This document shows positions 53,474 through 63,763 of a DNA stretch of 64,000 nucleotides, piece after piece; position 1 is the stretch's first letter, and every line of letters starts with the position of its first letter. The translations under genes were made by a program, and so were the position numbers. Source of the stretch: Pseudomonas putida (lineage in GTDB: Bacteria; Pseudomonadota; Gammaproteobacteria; Pseudomonadales; Pseudomonadaceae); NCBI RefSeq assembly GCF_001941965.1, contig NZ_MKZO01000001.1, positions 1 through 64,000 of the forward strand. The letters are read 5' to 3'. The notes beneath the pieces were generated by a model. The model worked only from the letters and a program-made list of their open reading frames with translations, did not search any database and was not told the DNA's origin.

Positions 53474-55666
53474 TCAGTGACGATTGCCCTGCAACCGGCC
53501 GACCACCGACTCGAGGGCGCGGTCGAACAGCAGGCTGTCGTCGAGCAGGTTCACCTCGCCCCGTTGCAGCGCCGCTGCCAGGCCCATCTCGGTCCATTCG
53601 CGGACCTTCATGCCGCTGCGATTGACGAAGACATAGCGGTCGCTGTCGTCGAACAGGGCGATCAGCTTGCAGCGCAGGGTCTCGTCATCCTCGTGCAGTT
53701 CGATCCAGGCGCCCGGTTGCAGGCGGCGCACGTCGAGCAGTTCGGGATCGTCTTCGGACAGCAGCCGTTCGCCGTCCTGCAATGGCCAGTCTTCCGGCCC
53801 CTGGAGGATGATTTCATCGCGCACCAGTACCCTCTCGGTGCCAGGCTGAGCCTCGCCCTGCCCGCCCGCCGGGTCGAAGGCACCGAGGTGCAGCAGTTCA
53901 AGGGAGGCAAAGAATTCACTGGTGGCGAACGGATCGAACACCGCACCGCCCAGGCCATCGCGCAAGGCCTTGAGCAGGCCTGGTACCCGCGCCAGCAGCA
54001 ACTGGCGATCTTCCGGCTGTTCCAGCGGCCCGACGCTCCACAGCAGTTCGTCCATGGTCAGCAGGGCAGCGCGCCACTGCACCGAGTCCTCGCCATGCTT
54101 GAGCCAGGCCAGCAACAGCACCTGGCTCCAGGCATCCTCCAGGACCCGCACCACGATGCGCGGCAACTGCTTGCCTTGCAGACGGCAATTGAGTTCGTGC
54201 TGCACCCGCCCGCGCCCCTGTTCGGTGCGGGCGCGGCCCTCTTCGGCATCGCGGGTGCGCTGTTCCAGCAGCTCGGTGCGGCGGCGCTCGTCATTGTTGA
54301 AGGCGAGGAAATCAGCGAGCAGCTCGCCGAAGATCGCCGGGTCGTCGCTGAAATCGTCGAGCAGGCGCTGCACCAGACGGTCCACGTGCTGGTAGAGGCT
54401 GTCGCGCTGGTGGTCGTCGCGCTTGTCCCAGCCCATGGCCGCCGCCGCCACTTCATTGAGCAGGCGCCGGGCCGGGTGGGTGGCGCGGCTGAAGAAGCGC
54501 TTGTCGAGCAGGGCCACCTTGAGCATCGGGATCTGCAGGCGGCCGATCAGCACCCGCAGGGAATGCGGCAGGTTGCGGTCGTCGAGGATGAAATCGAAGA
54601 GCATGGTGATCAGGTTGATCACGTCCTCGTCGCCCGCATCGATACGCCGGCCATTGCCGCTCTGCACGCTGAGGCGGGTCAGCAACTGTTCGAGGTGGTG
54701 GCGCAGGTCGAAGTCTTCGTGCTCAAGCTCCACCGGCACGTACTGTTGCAGGTGGGTCAGCAGGCGCAGCAGATCGCGGCTGCTGATCGGGCGGATCGGG
54801 CCACCGCCCAGGCGCGGGGCCAGGCGTCCGCGCACCGGACGCAACAGCGATTGCAGGGAAGAGAACACCGCCTGGGTGTTGGCGTCGATCTCCTCGGCGT
54901 CCAGGCTGTCGTCCGTTTCGTTGGCCGGCGCGCGGGTTTCCAGCACGGCACGGTCCTGCGCCCGGCGCCGTGGCGGGGCCTTGAGCTCGGGGAGCACACC
55001 GCTGTCGACCAGCGACTGGTTGGCCTCGCTGTACAGATGGTCGGCTTCGCGCAACACATAGCGCTCAAACAGCTTGAGCAACACCAGCTTGACCTTGATG
55101 CCCACGCCCAGGCTGCGGCCGGCGCAAAGGAAGTACTCGCAGAGCAGGGTCGGGCCCAGGGGGTTGTTACGGTCGTCGAGGGTCTGTTGCAACAGGCTGT
55201 TGAGACGCTGGGTCAACTGGCCGAGGGCGAAGCCGTCACGGCTCAGGACCCGGGCGACCATGCCATCCACCGCCACGGTGCGCTCCAGCTCGTCGCTGGC
55301 CACCAGGCTCAGGCTGTCATGGGACGCCGTCCGCGCCGGCAGGGCGGCCAGCGGATCACCGTGGCCGACTTCCATGAAGGCGGCGTAGAAACAGTCGAGA
55401 AAGCCCCGCTCGATGCTCTTGCGCTTGTGCCGCAGGTCACGCATGGCTTCGAACAGCAGGTTGCGCTCCTTGGCACCAGCGGCCTTGTCGGCCATTTCGA
55501 ACAGCGTGTCGTCGGCATTGTCGAACAGCACCTGCAGCCACAGGCGCAGTTGCAGCGCGGCCTTGTCGCGCACCTGCAGCAGGGCGACCGGCAGACGAGC
55601 GAGGGACGCCGGCGCCGCCTGGCTGGCGACGCTGCGAAAGGGCAGCACCTTCCCGTCTTTTTGCAT
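53474..55666 (-). CDS. DUF1631-domain protein
   Basis: This 730-residue protein is often mislabelled thymidine phosphorylase, but no phosphorylase motif is present. The sequence is largely helical, with a C-terminal PilZ-like stretch (LQPGAWIELHEDDETLRCKL, SDRYVFVNRSGMKVREWTEM) that may bind cyclic di-GMP or be a degenerate form. AAGGAG lies before the ATG. It is divergent from nadC and precedes ampD, as in P. aeruginosa PA4523. Confidence 0.85.
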   Translation of the reverse strand: MQKDGKVLPFRSVASQAAPASLARLPVALLQVRDKAALQLRLWLQVLFDNADDTLFEMADKAAGAKERNLLFEAMRDLRHKRKSIERGFLDCFYAAFMEVGHGDPLAALPARTASHDSLSLVASDELERTVAVDGMVARVLSRDGFALGQLTQRLNSLLQQTLDDRNNPLGPTLLCEYFLCAGRSLGVGIKVKLVLLKLFERYVLREADHLYSEANQSLVDSGVLPELKAPPRRRAQDRAVLETRAPANETDDSLDAEEIDANTQAVFSSLQSLLRPVRGRLAPRLGGGPIRPISSRDLLRLLTHLQQYVPVELEHEDFDLRHHLEQLLTRLSVQSGNGRRIDAGDEDVINLITMLFDFILDDRNLPHSLRVLIGRLQIPMLKVALLDKRFFSRATHPARRLLNEVAAAAMGWDKRDDHQRDSLYQHVDRLVQRLLDDFSDDPAIFGELLADFLAFNNDERRRTELLEQRTRDAEEGRARTEQGRGRVQHELNCRLQGKQLPRIVVRVLEDAWSQVLLLAWLKHGEDSVQWRAALLTMDELLWSVGPLEQPEDRQLLLARVPGLLKALRDGLGGAVFDPFATSEFFASLELLHLGAFDPAGGQGEAQPGTERVLVRDEIILQGPEDWPLQDGERLLSEDDPELLDVRRLQPGAWIELHEDDETLRCKLIALFDDSDRYVFVNRSGMKVREWTEMGLAAALQRGEVNLLDDSLLFDRALESVVGRLQGNRH

Positions 55667-55889
55667 CCCGGTCTCCTTGCAGGGGGCTATTTCGAAATCG
55701 TCAAAAGCATGACGTCAAATAGTGGTCGCGCATTATCTTGAAATTATTTCCCGATTGCCAGAGGGGTCATGCGCACAGCTCCAGCACGGGGTAGACCGTG
55801 ATTCCGGGTAAAACGCTCAACTTTCCCGACCAAAGGCTCGTCGTAGACGCATCGCCCACCGGCTGCTGCGCGCACGCCCCGGCCTGCCC

Positions 55890-55895
55890 TATAAT
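55890..55895 (+). promoter_or_regulatory. Putative nadC -10 element
   Basis: TATAAT lies 28 bp before the nadC start. No convincing -35 element is seen 17 bp upstream. Confidence 0.4.
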
Positions 55896-55923
55896 CCCGG
55901 CCACTTTGCTTGTGGAGCTCGTC

Positions 55924-56772
55924 ATGCCGAACCTACGCCTCGCCGATCTGACCGCCGAAATCGAAGCCAACGTGCGCCGTGCGTTGCTGGAAGATGTCGG
56001 CAGCGGCGATATCACCGCCCAACTGATCCCTGCCGAACGCCTGGCCAAGGCCACCATCATTACCCGCGAGGATTGCGTGATCGCCGGGACGGCCTGGGTC
56101 GACGCAGTGTTCCGCCAGCTCGATCCGCGGGTGGCGGTGCACTGGCAGGTGCAGGACGGCCAGCGTGCCGTGGCCAACCAGGCGCTGTTCCATCTGGAAG
56201 GCCCGGCCCGTTCGCTGCTGACTGGCGAGCGCAGTGCGCTGAACTTCCTGCAGATGCTGTCCGGCGTGGCGACTCACGCCCAGGCCCTGGCCGACAAGGT
56301 CGCCGACACCCAGGTGCGCTTGCTCGACACGCGCAAGACCCTGCCCGGCCTGCGTCTGGCGCAGAAGTACGCGGTCACCTGTGGCGGTTGCCATAACCAC
56401 CGCATCGGGCTGTTCGATGCCTTCCTGATCAAGGAAAACCATATCGCCGCCTGCGGCGGGATTGCCGAGGCCATCGCGGCTGCGCGGCGCATCGCCCCGG
56501 GCAAGCCGGTGGAAGTCGAGGTGGAGAGCCTGGAAGAGCTGCAACAGGCCCTGAACGGCGGCGCCGACATCATCATGCTCGACGAACTGAGCCTGGATGA
56601 AATGCGCGAAGCGGTGCGTATCACCGCCGGCCGCGCCAAGCTGGAAGCCAGCGGCGGGATCAACGACAGCACCCTGCGGGTGATTGCCGAGACCGGGGTG
56701 GACTACATCTCGATCGGGGCGATGACCAAGGATGTGAAGGCCGTGGACCTGTCGATGCGCCTGAGCATCTGA
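55924..56772 (+). CDS. nadC: Quinolinate phosphoribosyltransferase NadC
   Basis: The protein has 282 residues from [20 protein letters not shown] at 55924, with GGAG upstream. Motifs are [60 protein letters not shown] and [15 protein letters not shown]. It converts quinolinate to nicotinate mononucleotide in NAD synthesis. Monocistronic. Confidence 0.95.
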   Translation: MPNLRLADLTAEIEANVRRALLEDVGSGDITAQLIPAERLAKATIITREDCVIAGTAWVDAVFRQLDPRVAVHWQVQDGQRAVANQALFHLEGPARSLLTGERSALNFLQMLSGVATHAQALADKVADTQVRLLDTRKTLPGLRLAQKYAVTCGGCHNHRIGLFDAFLIKENHIAACGGIAEAIAAARRIAPGKPVEVEVESLEELQQALNGGADIIMLDELSLDEMREAVRITAGRAKLEASGGINDSTLRVIAETGVDYISIGAMTKDVKAVDLSMRLSI

Positions 56773-56796
56773 CACTCTCTCCAGACCGCCACAAGT

Positions 56797-56889
56797 CCCT
56801 GTGGGAGCTGGCTTGCCAGCGATAGGGCCCGACCTGACAACATCATTGCTCAGGCTGGCCTCATCGCTGGCAAGCCAGCTCCCACAGGG
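56797..56889. repeat. Everted REP pair between nadC and gabP
   Basis: The arms occur in the opposite order from all other pairs: the CCTGTGGGAGCTGGCTTGCC arm comes first and the GGCAAGCCAGCTCCCACAGG arm last, with GACCTGACAACATCATTGCT between. The rest of this 313-bp gap (56890-57085) holds the gabP leader, in which no clear promoter was found. Confidence 0.92.
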
Positions 56890-57085
56890 TTTTCTGCACG
56901 CCTGTTCCATGTCGCAATCGGAAAGCCCCAAGCCGCAACCGGGTCAATTTGCCCGCCCCGCCTCGCGGTAAGGTAGCTCCGCCGGACCGCCTGACCCGGC
57001 GCATAACGACACGCGTAGAGGCACGTCCCTTGAGCGTCGCTGCTTTGTCTCTGCCCCGTTAACTCCCTTCCAACAAGAGCAGAGT

Positions 57086-58480
57086 ATGTCGAGCCCGAAT
57101 GCCTCCCACGGTGGACAACTGTCCGCCGGTTTCAAGCCGCGCCACGTCACCATGCTGTCCATCGCCGGGATCATCGGCGCCGGACTCTTCGTCGGTTCCG
57201 GCCACGCCATCGCCGCCGCCGGCCCCGCCGTGATCCTCGCCTACCTGGCTGCCGGCACCCTGGTGGTGCTGGTCATGCGCATGCTCGGCGAAATGGCCGT
57301 GGCCAATCCCGACACCGGCTCCTTCTCCACCTACGCCGAGAAAGCCATCGGCGGCTGGGCCGGCTTTACCATCGGCTGGCTGTACTGGTGGTTCTGGGTG
57401 TTGGTGGTGCCGATCGAAGCGCTGGCCGCCGGTTACATCCTCAACCAGTGGTTCCCCGGCATCGACAGCTGGATCTACGCCCTGGCCTCGGTGGTGCTGC
57501 TGAGCATCACCAACCTGTTCGGCGTGGCCAAGTACGGCGAGTTCGAGTTCTGGTTCGCCCTGCTCAAGGTCACCGCCATCGTCCTGTTCATCGGCTTCGG
57601 CGCCGCTGCCCTGACCGGCTGGGTACCCAACCACGAAGGCGCCGGGCTGTTCAACGTGATGAAGGAGCACGGCGGCTTCGCCCCCAACGGCATGACTGCC
57701 GTGGTCGGTGCCTTCATCACCATCATGTTCAGCTTCATCGGTACCGAGTCGGTGACCATCGCCGCCGCCGAATCCGGCGAGCCGTCACGCAATATCGCCA
57801 AGGCCACCCGCTCGGTGATCTGGCGCATCGGGGTGTTCTACCTGCTGTCGATCATGGTGGTGATTTCCGTGGTGCCCTGGAGCGATCCGCAACTGGCCAC
57901 GGTCGGGTCCTACCAGCGCGCCCTGGAACTGCTCGACGTGCCCCACGCCAAGCTGATCGTCGACCTGGTGGTGCTGGTGGCGGTGACCAGTTGCATGAAC
58001 TCGTCGATCTATATCGCCTCGCGCATGCTCTACTCTCTGGCCCGGCGCAACGATGCACCAGCTGCTGCCGCACGCACCTCTCGCAACGGCGTACCGCGCA
58101 CGGCGGTACTGGTCACAGCGGCAGTCGGCGCCTTCATCGCCGCGCTGAACCACTTCGCCCCGGCCAGCCTGTTCGACTTCCTGCTGTCCAGCTCCGGCGC
58201 CATCGCCCTGCTGGTGTACCTGGCGATCGCCATCTCGCAACTGCGCATGCGCCGCCTGCATGGCGATGCACTGGTGCTGAAGATGTGGCTGTTCCCCTGG
58301 CTGACCTACGGCGTGATCCTGTTCATCTCGGCGGCGCTGGCAGTGCTAGTGGTGACCCCGGAGCATCGCGCCGAGGCGACCAGCACCCTGGCGTTGGCGA
58401 TGGCGGTATCGCTGATAGGCATCGTGGTCTGCCGCAAGCGCGGCAAGGAGACGGCGGCGGGGCTTGAGCGGGTGTACTGA
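57086..58480 (+). CDS. gabP: GABA permease GabP
   Basis: This 464-residue amino-acid transporter (APC family) has twelve helices. Motifs HVTMLSIAGIIGAGLFVGSG, MRMLGEMAVANPDTGSFSTY, AIGGWAGFTIGWLYWWFWVL, MFSFIGTESVTIAAAESGEP and VTSCMNSSIYIASRMLYSLA match GabP of E. coli closely. It imports gamma-aminobutyrate. No gabD/gabT is nearby. Confidence 0.88.
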   Translation: MSSPNASHGGQLSAGFKPRHVTMLSIAGIIGAGLFVGSGHAIAAAGPAVILAYLAAGTLVVLVMRMLGEMAVANPDTGSFSTYAEKAIGGWAGFTIGWLYWWFWVLVVPIEALAAGYILNQWFPGIDSWIYALASVVLLSITNLFGVAKYGEFEFWFALLKVTAIVLFIGFGAAALTGWVPNHEGAGLFNVMKEHGGFAPNGMTAVVGAFITIMFSFIGTESVTIAAAESGEPSRNIAKATRSVIWRIGVFYLLSIMVVISVVPWSDPQLATVGSYQRALELLDVPHAKLIVDLVVLVAVTSCMNSSIYIASRMLYSLARRNDAPAAAARTSRNGVPRTAVLVTAAVGAFIAALNHFAPASLFDFLLSSSGAIALLVYLAIAISQLRMRRLHGDALVLKMWLFPWLTYGVILFISAALAVLVVTPEHRAEATSTLALAMAVSLIGIVVCRKRGKETAAGLERVY

Positions 58481-58497
58481 AGACCTGCGCAGAAATG

Positions 58498-58538
58498 AAA
58501 AAGCCGCGAAGGGCCCGGAGGCCCTTCGCGGCTTTTTT
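58498..58538. terminator. Bidirectional terminator between gabP and trxB
   Basis: A long perfect stem, AAGCCGCGAAGGGC (58501-58514) with GCCCTTCGCGGCTT (58521-58534), has A-runs before and T-runs after it, serving both convergent genes. Confidence 0.95.
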
Positions 58539-58546
58539 GCGTCAGG

Positions 58547-60228
<1,682 letters not shown>

Positions 60229-60485
60229 GGGAACTCCTTGAGAACCGTGGATTCGAAGGCGTTGAAAAAGAATGTGCGCACTGTAGCGAGAGCCCGAAGA
60301 TTAAGGAAATATCCTTAAACAATCCACCTTATAGACTGGCTCTATACAGGCTCTGAAGGTCCCGGTCTTTGCCTATGACCTATCCTCCAGAGGATTTGTT
60401 ACACCCCGTTTCGCCGCCCCTGCGCGGCTTTCGTCGCGCCGACAAACTCGGTAAGGTCGGCGCGTTTTCCCTCCCGGAGCCTTCT

Positions 60486-61220
60486 ATGCAAGCCCCTGTT
60501 CTGTCCGGCCCGCAATACCTGCGCGAGGGCCTGAAGCTGGTCCTCAGCCCCGGCCTGCGGCTTTTCGTGCTGCTGCCGCTGGCCATCAACCTGCTGTTGT
60601 TCGTTGGCCTGATCTACCTGGCCGGGCATCAGTTCGCCCTGTGGGTCGATGCCCTGATGCCGACCCTGCCGAGCTGGCTGAGCTTCCTCACCTATGTGCT
60701 CTGGCCGCTGTTCGTGGTGCTGGTGGTGTTGATGGTGTTCTTCAGCTTCACCCTGCTGGCCAACATCATCGCCGCGCCGTTCAACGGCTTCCTCGCGGAA
60801 AAGGTCGAGGTGGTGGTGCGTGGCAAGGACGACTTCCCGCCCTTCAGTTGGGGCGAGCTGGTGGCCATGGTGCCGCGCACCTTCGGCCGTGAGATGCGCA
60901 AGCTCGGCTACTTCCTGCCACGGGCCCTGGGCCTGTTCATCCTCTCGTTCATTCCGGTGGTGAACATCGTTGCTGCGCCGCTGTGGCTGCTGTTCGGGGT
61001 GTGGATGATGGCGATCCAGTACATCGACTACCCGGCGGACAACAACAAGATGAGCTGGCAGGACATGCTCGCCTGGCTGCGCGCCAAGCGCTGGCAGAGC
61101 CTGAGTTTCGGCGGGATCACCTATGTAGCGCTGCTGGTGCCGTTCGTGAATATCCTGATGATGCCGGCGGCGGTGGCGGGGGCGACCCTGTTCTGGGTGC
61201 GCGAACGCGACGGACGCTGA
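60486..61220 (+). CDS. cysZ: Sulfate transporter CysZ
   Basis: The protein has 244 residues from [20 protein letters not shown] at 60486, with GGAG upstream; the frame is open earlier but those codons are not CysZ-like. Motifs are [39 protein letters not shown] and [17 protein letters not shown]. It is a membrane protein for sulfate uptake in cysteine synthesis. Confidence 0.93.
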   Translation: MQAPVLSGPQYLREGLKLVLSPGLRLFVLLPLAINLLLFVGLIYLAGHQFALWVDALMPTLPSWLSFLTYVLWPLFVVLVVLMVFFSFTLLANIIAAPFNGFLAEKVEVVVRGKDDFPPFSWGELVAMVPRTFGREMRKLGYFLPRALGLFILSFIPVVNIVAAPLWLLFGVWMMAIQYIDYPADNNKMSWQDMLAWLRAKRWQSLSFGGITYVALLVPFVNILMMPAAVAGATLFWVRERDGR

Positions 61221-61862
61221 CTACCAGCGCAACAGGCGCGGCCCCAGGGCCGCGCCGATCAAGGTGGGCAGCAGCATGCCGAGCAAGTACCAGATCCCCC
61301 AGAACGGAATGCCCATCTCCGGGCAATGCAGGCAATAGGCGAGTGTTGCCGTGCTGCCCGCCAGCAGGCCGCCTGCCGCGCCAGCCTGGCGCAAACGGGT
61401 TGGTGCCAGGCCGCGCAACGCCCAGAACACCGCGATGAAGGTCGGCACCGACAACAGCCCGATATTCAATGCACAGGTGCGCCAGGTACTGCCGAAGATC
61501 AGTGCGGCCCGGGCCTGCGGCGCAGCATCGGCAAGACTCAACGCGGCCCCGAGCCAGACCAGCAGCACCGGCAAGGCCAGCAGTACCCAGATCGCTCCGC
61601 CCTTCACTCCCGGTCGCGACAACCGCTGATTCAGCCAGATTGCCAGCAGCGCCAGACTGCCCGGCAAGGCCACCTTGCCCCAGAACAGCGGTGTCGGCGC
61701 GACCTGCGCAAGGTCGCTGCGCACGCCATACAGACTTGCCACCAGCAACAGCGCGAGAAGCGTTCCGCCCAGCAGGGCAAGCCCCATGCGGCGCAGCACG
61801 GCATGGCGCTGCACCGGGCCCTCGCCGCTGGCCAGCAGGTTGATCAGTTCATCGGTCTTCAT
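61221..61862 (-). CDS. nrsF: NrsF/DUF1109-family membrane anti-sigma factor
   Basis: This 213-residue protein has six hydrophobic helices after the short cytoplasmic start MKTDELINLLASGEGPVQRH. Near the C-terminus a Cys pair sits in YCLHCPEMGIPFWGIWYLLG, the site thought to sense metals or thiol stress in Caulobacter NrsF. It overlaps the end of the sigma gene by 14 bases, the normal arrangement for a sigma/anti-sigma pair. Expected to hold the sigma factor at the membrane. Confidence 0.85.
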   Translation of the reverse strand: MKTDELINLLASGEGPVQRHAVLRRMGLALLGGTLLALLLVASLYGVRSDLAQVAPTPLFWGKVALPGSLALLAIWLNQRLSRPGVKGGAIWVLLALPVLLVWLGAALSLADAAPQARAALIFGSTWRTCALNIGLLSVPTFIAVFWALRGLAPTRLRQAGAAGGLLAGSTATLAYCLHCPEMGIPFWGIWYLLGMLLPTLIGAALGPRLLRW

Positions 61863-62436
61863 CGTTAGGCTTCCCTCGAATCATGCCCGCCAGCGCCTTC
61901 AGCCCGCGGTGAATGCCGACCTTGACGGCCGAGCCGGACAGCCCGGTCAGGCGCGCCGTCTCTTCCACCGACAGGCCCTCGACCTTGACGTGGAGGATCG
62001 GCAGGCGCTGACGCTCGGGCAACTGCTCCAGCAGCTTGTTGAGGTCACGACGGGCATCGCTCGCCTCTTCATCGCCTTCGCCGAACAGTGCGTCCTCTTC
62101 GCCCAGCGGATCATGCAAGGCATCCCGACGGGCAAAGCCGCGGAAATGATCGGCCAGCTTGTAGCGGGCAATGGCTTGCACCCAGGCAGTCAGCGGCTGC
62201 TCCGCCTGATAGGTATGGCGGGCATTGTGCACCGCCAGCAGCACCTCCTGCAGCAGGTCTTCGACCTCCTCCGGGCGCTGCCCGAGTCGTCGGCGCAGGA
62301 ACCCACGCAAGTGGATGGCCAGGGCCGCGAGGAATTCGCGGTAGGCCAACGCATCGCCGGCCATCCCCTGCAGCAGCAGGGTCCGCAACTGCGCCTCGCG
62401 CTCGCTCAGCACCTCATATGAACCAGTTCGTTGCAT
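61849..62436 (-). CDS. sigF: ECF sigma factor, SigF-type
   Basis: This protein has up to 195 residues. Region 2 is LRGFLRRRLGQRPEEVEDLL with QEVLLAVHNARHTYQAEQPL and AWVQAIARYKLADHFR. Region 4 is LLEQLPERQRLPILHVKVEG with SVEETARLTGLSGSAVKVGI. The drawn start (ATG, 62436) lies upstream of the predicted -10 element at 62427-62430, so the real start is probably the GTG at 62412 (187 residues), possibly on a leaderless or very short-leader mRNA. Caulobacter SigF has the same partner and targets. Confidence 0.87.
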   Translation of the reverse strand: MQRTGSYEVLSEREAQLRTLLLQGMAGDALAYREFLAALAIHLRGFLRRRLGQRPEEVEDLLQEVLLAVHNARHTYQAEQPLTAWVQAIARYKLADHFRGFARRDALHDPLGEEDALFGEGDEEASDARRDLNKLLEQLPERQRLPILHVKVEGLSVEETARLTGLSGSAVKVGIHRGLKALAGMIRGKPNDEDR

Positions 62437-62452
62437 TGGCCTGCCAGGTTAC
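62427..62452 (-). promoter_or_regulatory. Predicted SigF-type promoter of the sigma/anti-sigma genes
   Basis: On the minus strand GTAACC (62452-62447), 16 bases, then CGAA (62430-62427). The same motif with identical spacing faces the other way at 62552-62577. Confidence 0.72.
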
Positions 62453-62551
62453 ACCCATGGGGAGATTTATTTTCCAGTCGCCGGGAAACACGGCTCGGGG
62501 TGGAACATTAGGAGAGCGCAGAAGGAATCTCAAAAAAATTTTCGATCCGCT

Positions 62552-62577
62552 GTAACCGTTGCCGATTCCCCGGCGAA
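62552..62577 (+). promoter_or_regulatory. Predicted SigF-type promoter of the bufferin-like operon
   Basis: GTAACC (62552-62557), 16 bases, then CGAA (62574-62577), about 60 bp before the DUF2282 gene. It matches the element in front of the sigma gene. Confidence 0.75.
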
Positions 62578-62635
62578 TTACTCCACGAGCCGGCGGTAAA
62601 TCACCGCGGCCATCCAACCCTGTGGAGACTGCACC

Positions 62636-62914
62636 ATGAACAACCTCACCCTTGCCACCGCTGCCCTCGCCCTCGCTGCCCTGGCCGGTACCGTGCATGC
62701 CGACGACACAAAGACCCAGGCCCCGGCCATGGAGAAATGCTACGGCGTGGCCATGGCCGGCAAGAACGATTGCAAGGCCGGTGCCGGCACCACCTGCGCC
62801 GGTACGGCGAAGAGGGACTATCAGGGCAATGCCTGGAAGAACGTCCCCGCCGGCACCTGCACCTCGATCAAGACGCCCAACGGCATGGGCTCGCTGACCC
62901 CGCTGAAGTCCTGA
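62636..62914 (+). CDS. bufA: Bufferin-type precursor protein (DUF2282)
   Basis: This 92-residue protein has a signal peptide, [20 protein letters not shown], cleaved after HA-22. The mature part has four Cys at 35, 46, 54 and 75 in the family pattern [40 protein letters not shown] and AGTCTSI. DUF2282 proteins with a DUF692 enzyme are bufferins, secreted copper-binding peptides whose Cys residues are oxidised to thiooxazole rings. GGAG lies before the ATG. It is first in the operon, 15 bp before the DUF692 gene. Modification here is inferred from family. Confidence 0.85.
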   Translation: MNNLTLATAALALAALAGTVHADDTKTQAPAMEKCYGVAMAGKNDCKAGAGTTCAGTAKRDYQGNAWKNVPAGTCTSIKTPNGMGSLTPLKS

Positions 62915-62929
62915 CCCGGAGCGCCGGCC

Positions 62930-63763
62930 ATGAACCCGTGCAAGCACATCGGCGCAGGCCTCGGCCTCAAGGCGGAGCATTACGCCGAAGCCCTGGCCTG
63001 CACGGCCCCGGGCCTGTGGTTCGAGGTCCATCCGGAAAACTACATGGTCGGCGGTCCGCGTCGTGCCTGGCTGCAGCGGATCGGCGAACGTCATCCGCTG
63101 TCGCTGCACGGGGTCTCGCTGTCCCTGGCAGCGGATGCAGCCCCGGATGAAGCACATCTGGGCCGTCTTCGCGACCTGGTGGACCTGCTCGATCCGCTGC
63201 TGGTTTCCGAGCACCTGGCCTGGTCGGCCTGGCGCGGCACCTATCATCCGGACCTGCTGCCCTTTCCACGCACCAACGAGGCGCTGGGGCGTATCGCCGA
63301 CAACGTCCAGCGCACCCAGGAGGCGCTGGGCCGGCGTATCGCCGTGGAAAACCCCAGCCATTACCTGCGTCTGGACGGGCACGACTGGGACGAGGTCGAC
63401 TTCCTCGGCGAACTCGCCCGGCGTACCGGCTGTGCCCTGCTGCTGGACGTCAACAACGTCCATGTCAGCGCCCACAATCTCGGCTACAGCGCCAGCGCCT
63501 GGCTGGAGCGAGTGCCTGCGGCGCTGGTCGCCGAAATCCATCTGGCCGGTTTCAGCGACGACGATACCGGCAACCTGCTGATCGACTCCCATGCCGCGGC
63601 CGTTGCCGAGCCGGTCTGGGCGCTGTACCGACAACTGATCCAGCGCATCGGCCCGCGTCCGACCCTGATCGAGCGCGACGATGCCATTCCCGCCTTCGGC
63701 GAACTGCTGGGCGAACGCGAGACGGCCCAGCGCCTTCTCGATCAAGCGGAGCGACGCTCATGA
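62930..63763 (+). CDS. bufB: Multinuclear non-haem iron oxygenase (DUF692, BufB-like)
   Basis: This 277-residue TIM-barrel enzyme has the MNIO metal-ligand pattern: E32, E36/N37 ([10 protein letters not shown]), H60 ([10 protein letters not shown]), H95 (LVSEHLAWS), E140/N141 (AVENPSHYL), D173/N175/H178 ([10 protein letters not shown]), E202/H204 (AEIHLAGF) and D219/H221 (IDSHAAAV). MNIOs use two or three iron atoms to oxidise cysteines in a precursor. It lies right after that precursor gene; its stop overlaps the next start by four bases. Confidence 0.93.
   Translation: MNPCKHIGAGLGLKAEHYAEALACTAPGLWFEVHPENYMVGGPRRAWLQRIGERHPLSLHGVSLSLAADAAPDEAHLGRLRDLVDLLDPLLVSEHLAWSAWRGTYHPDLLPFPRTNEALGRIADNVQRTQEALGRRIAVENPSHYLRLDGHDWDEVDFLGELARRTGCALLLDVNNVHVSAHNLGYSASAWLERVPAALVAEIHLAGFSDDDTGNLLIDSHAAAVAEPVWALYRQLIQRIGPRPTLIERDDAIPAFGELLGERETAQRLLDQAERRS

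Noticed and set aside
52130..55741. 1203-codon open frame on the plus strand spanning ampE, ampD and the DUF1631 gene
   Set aside because: It crosses three well-supported minus-strand genes and their gaps, has Gln/His/Arg-rich low-information sequence and no start signal. Striking in length but explained by GC bias.
1418..56889. Recurrent palindromes as CRISPR or transposon ends
   Set aside because: Copies are dispersed singly at gene ends, have no regular spacers and no adjacent transposase or cas gene; they fit REP elements.
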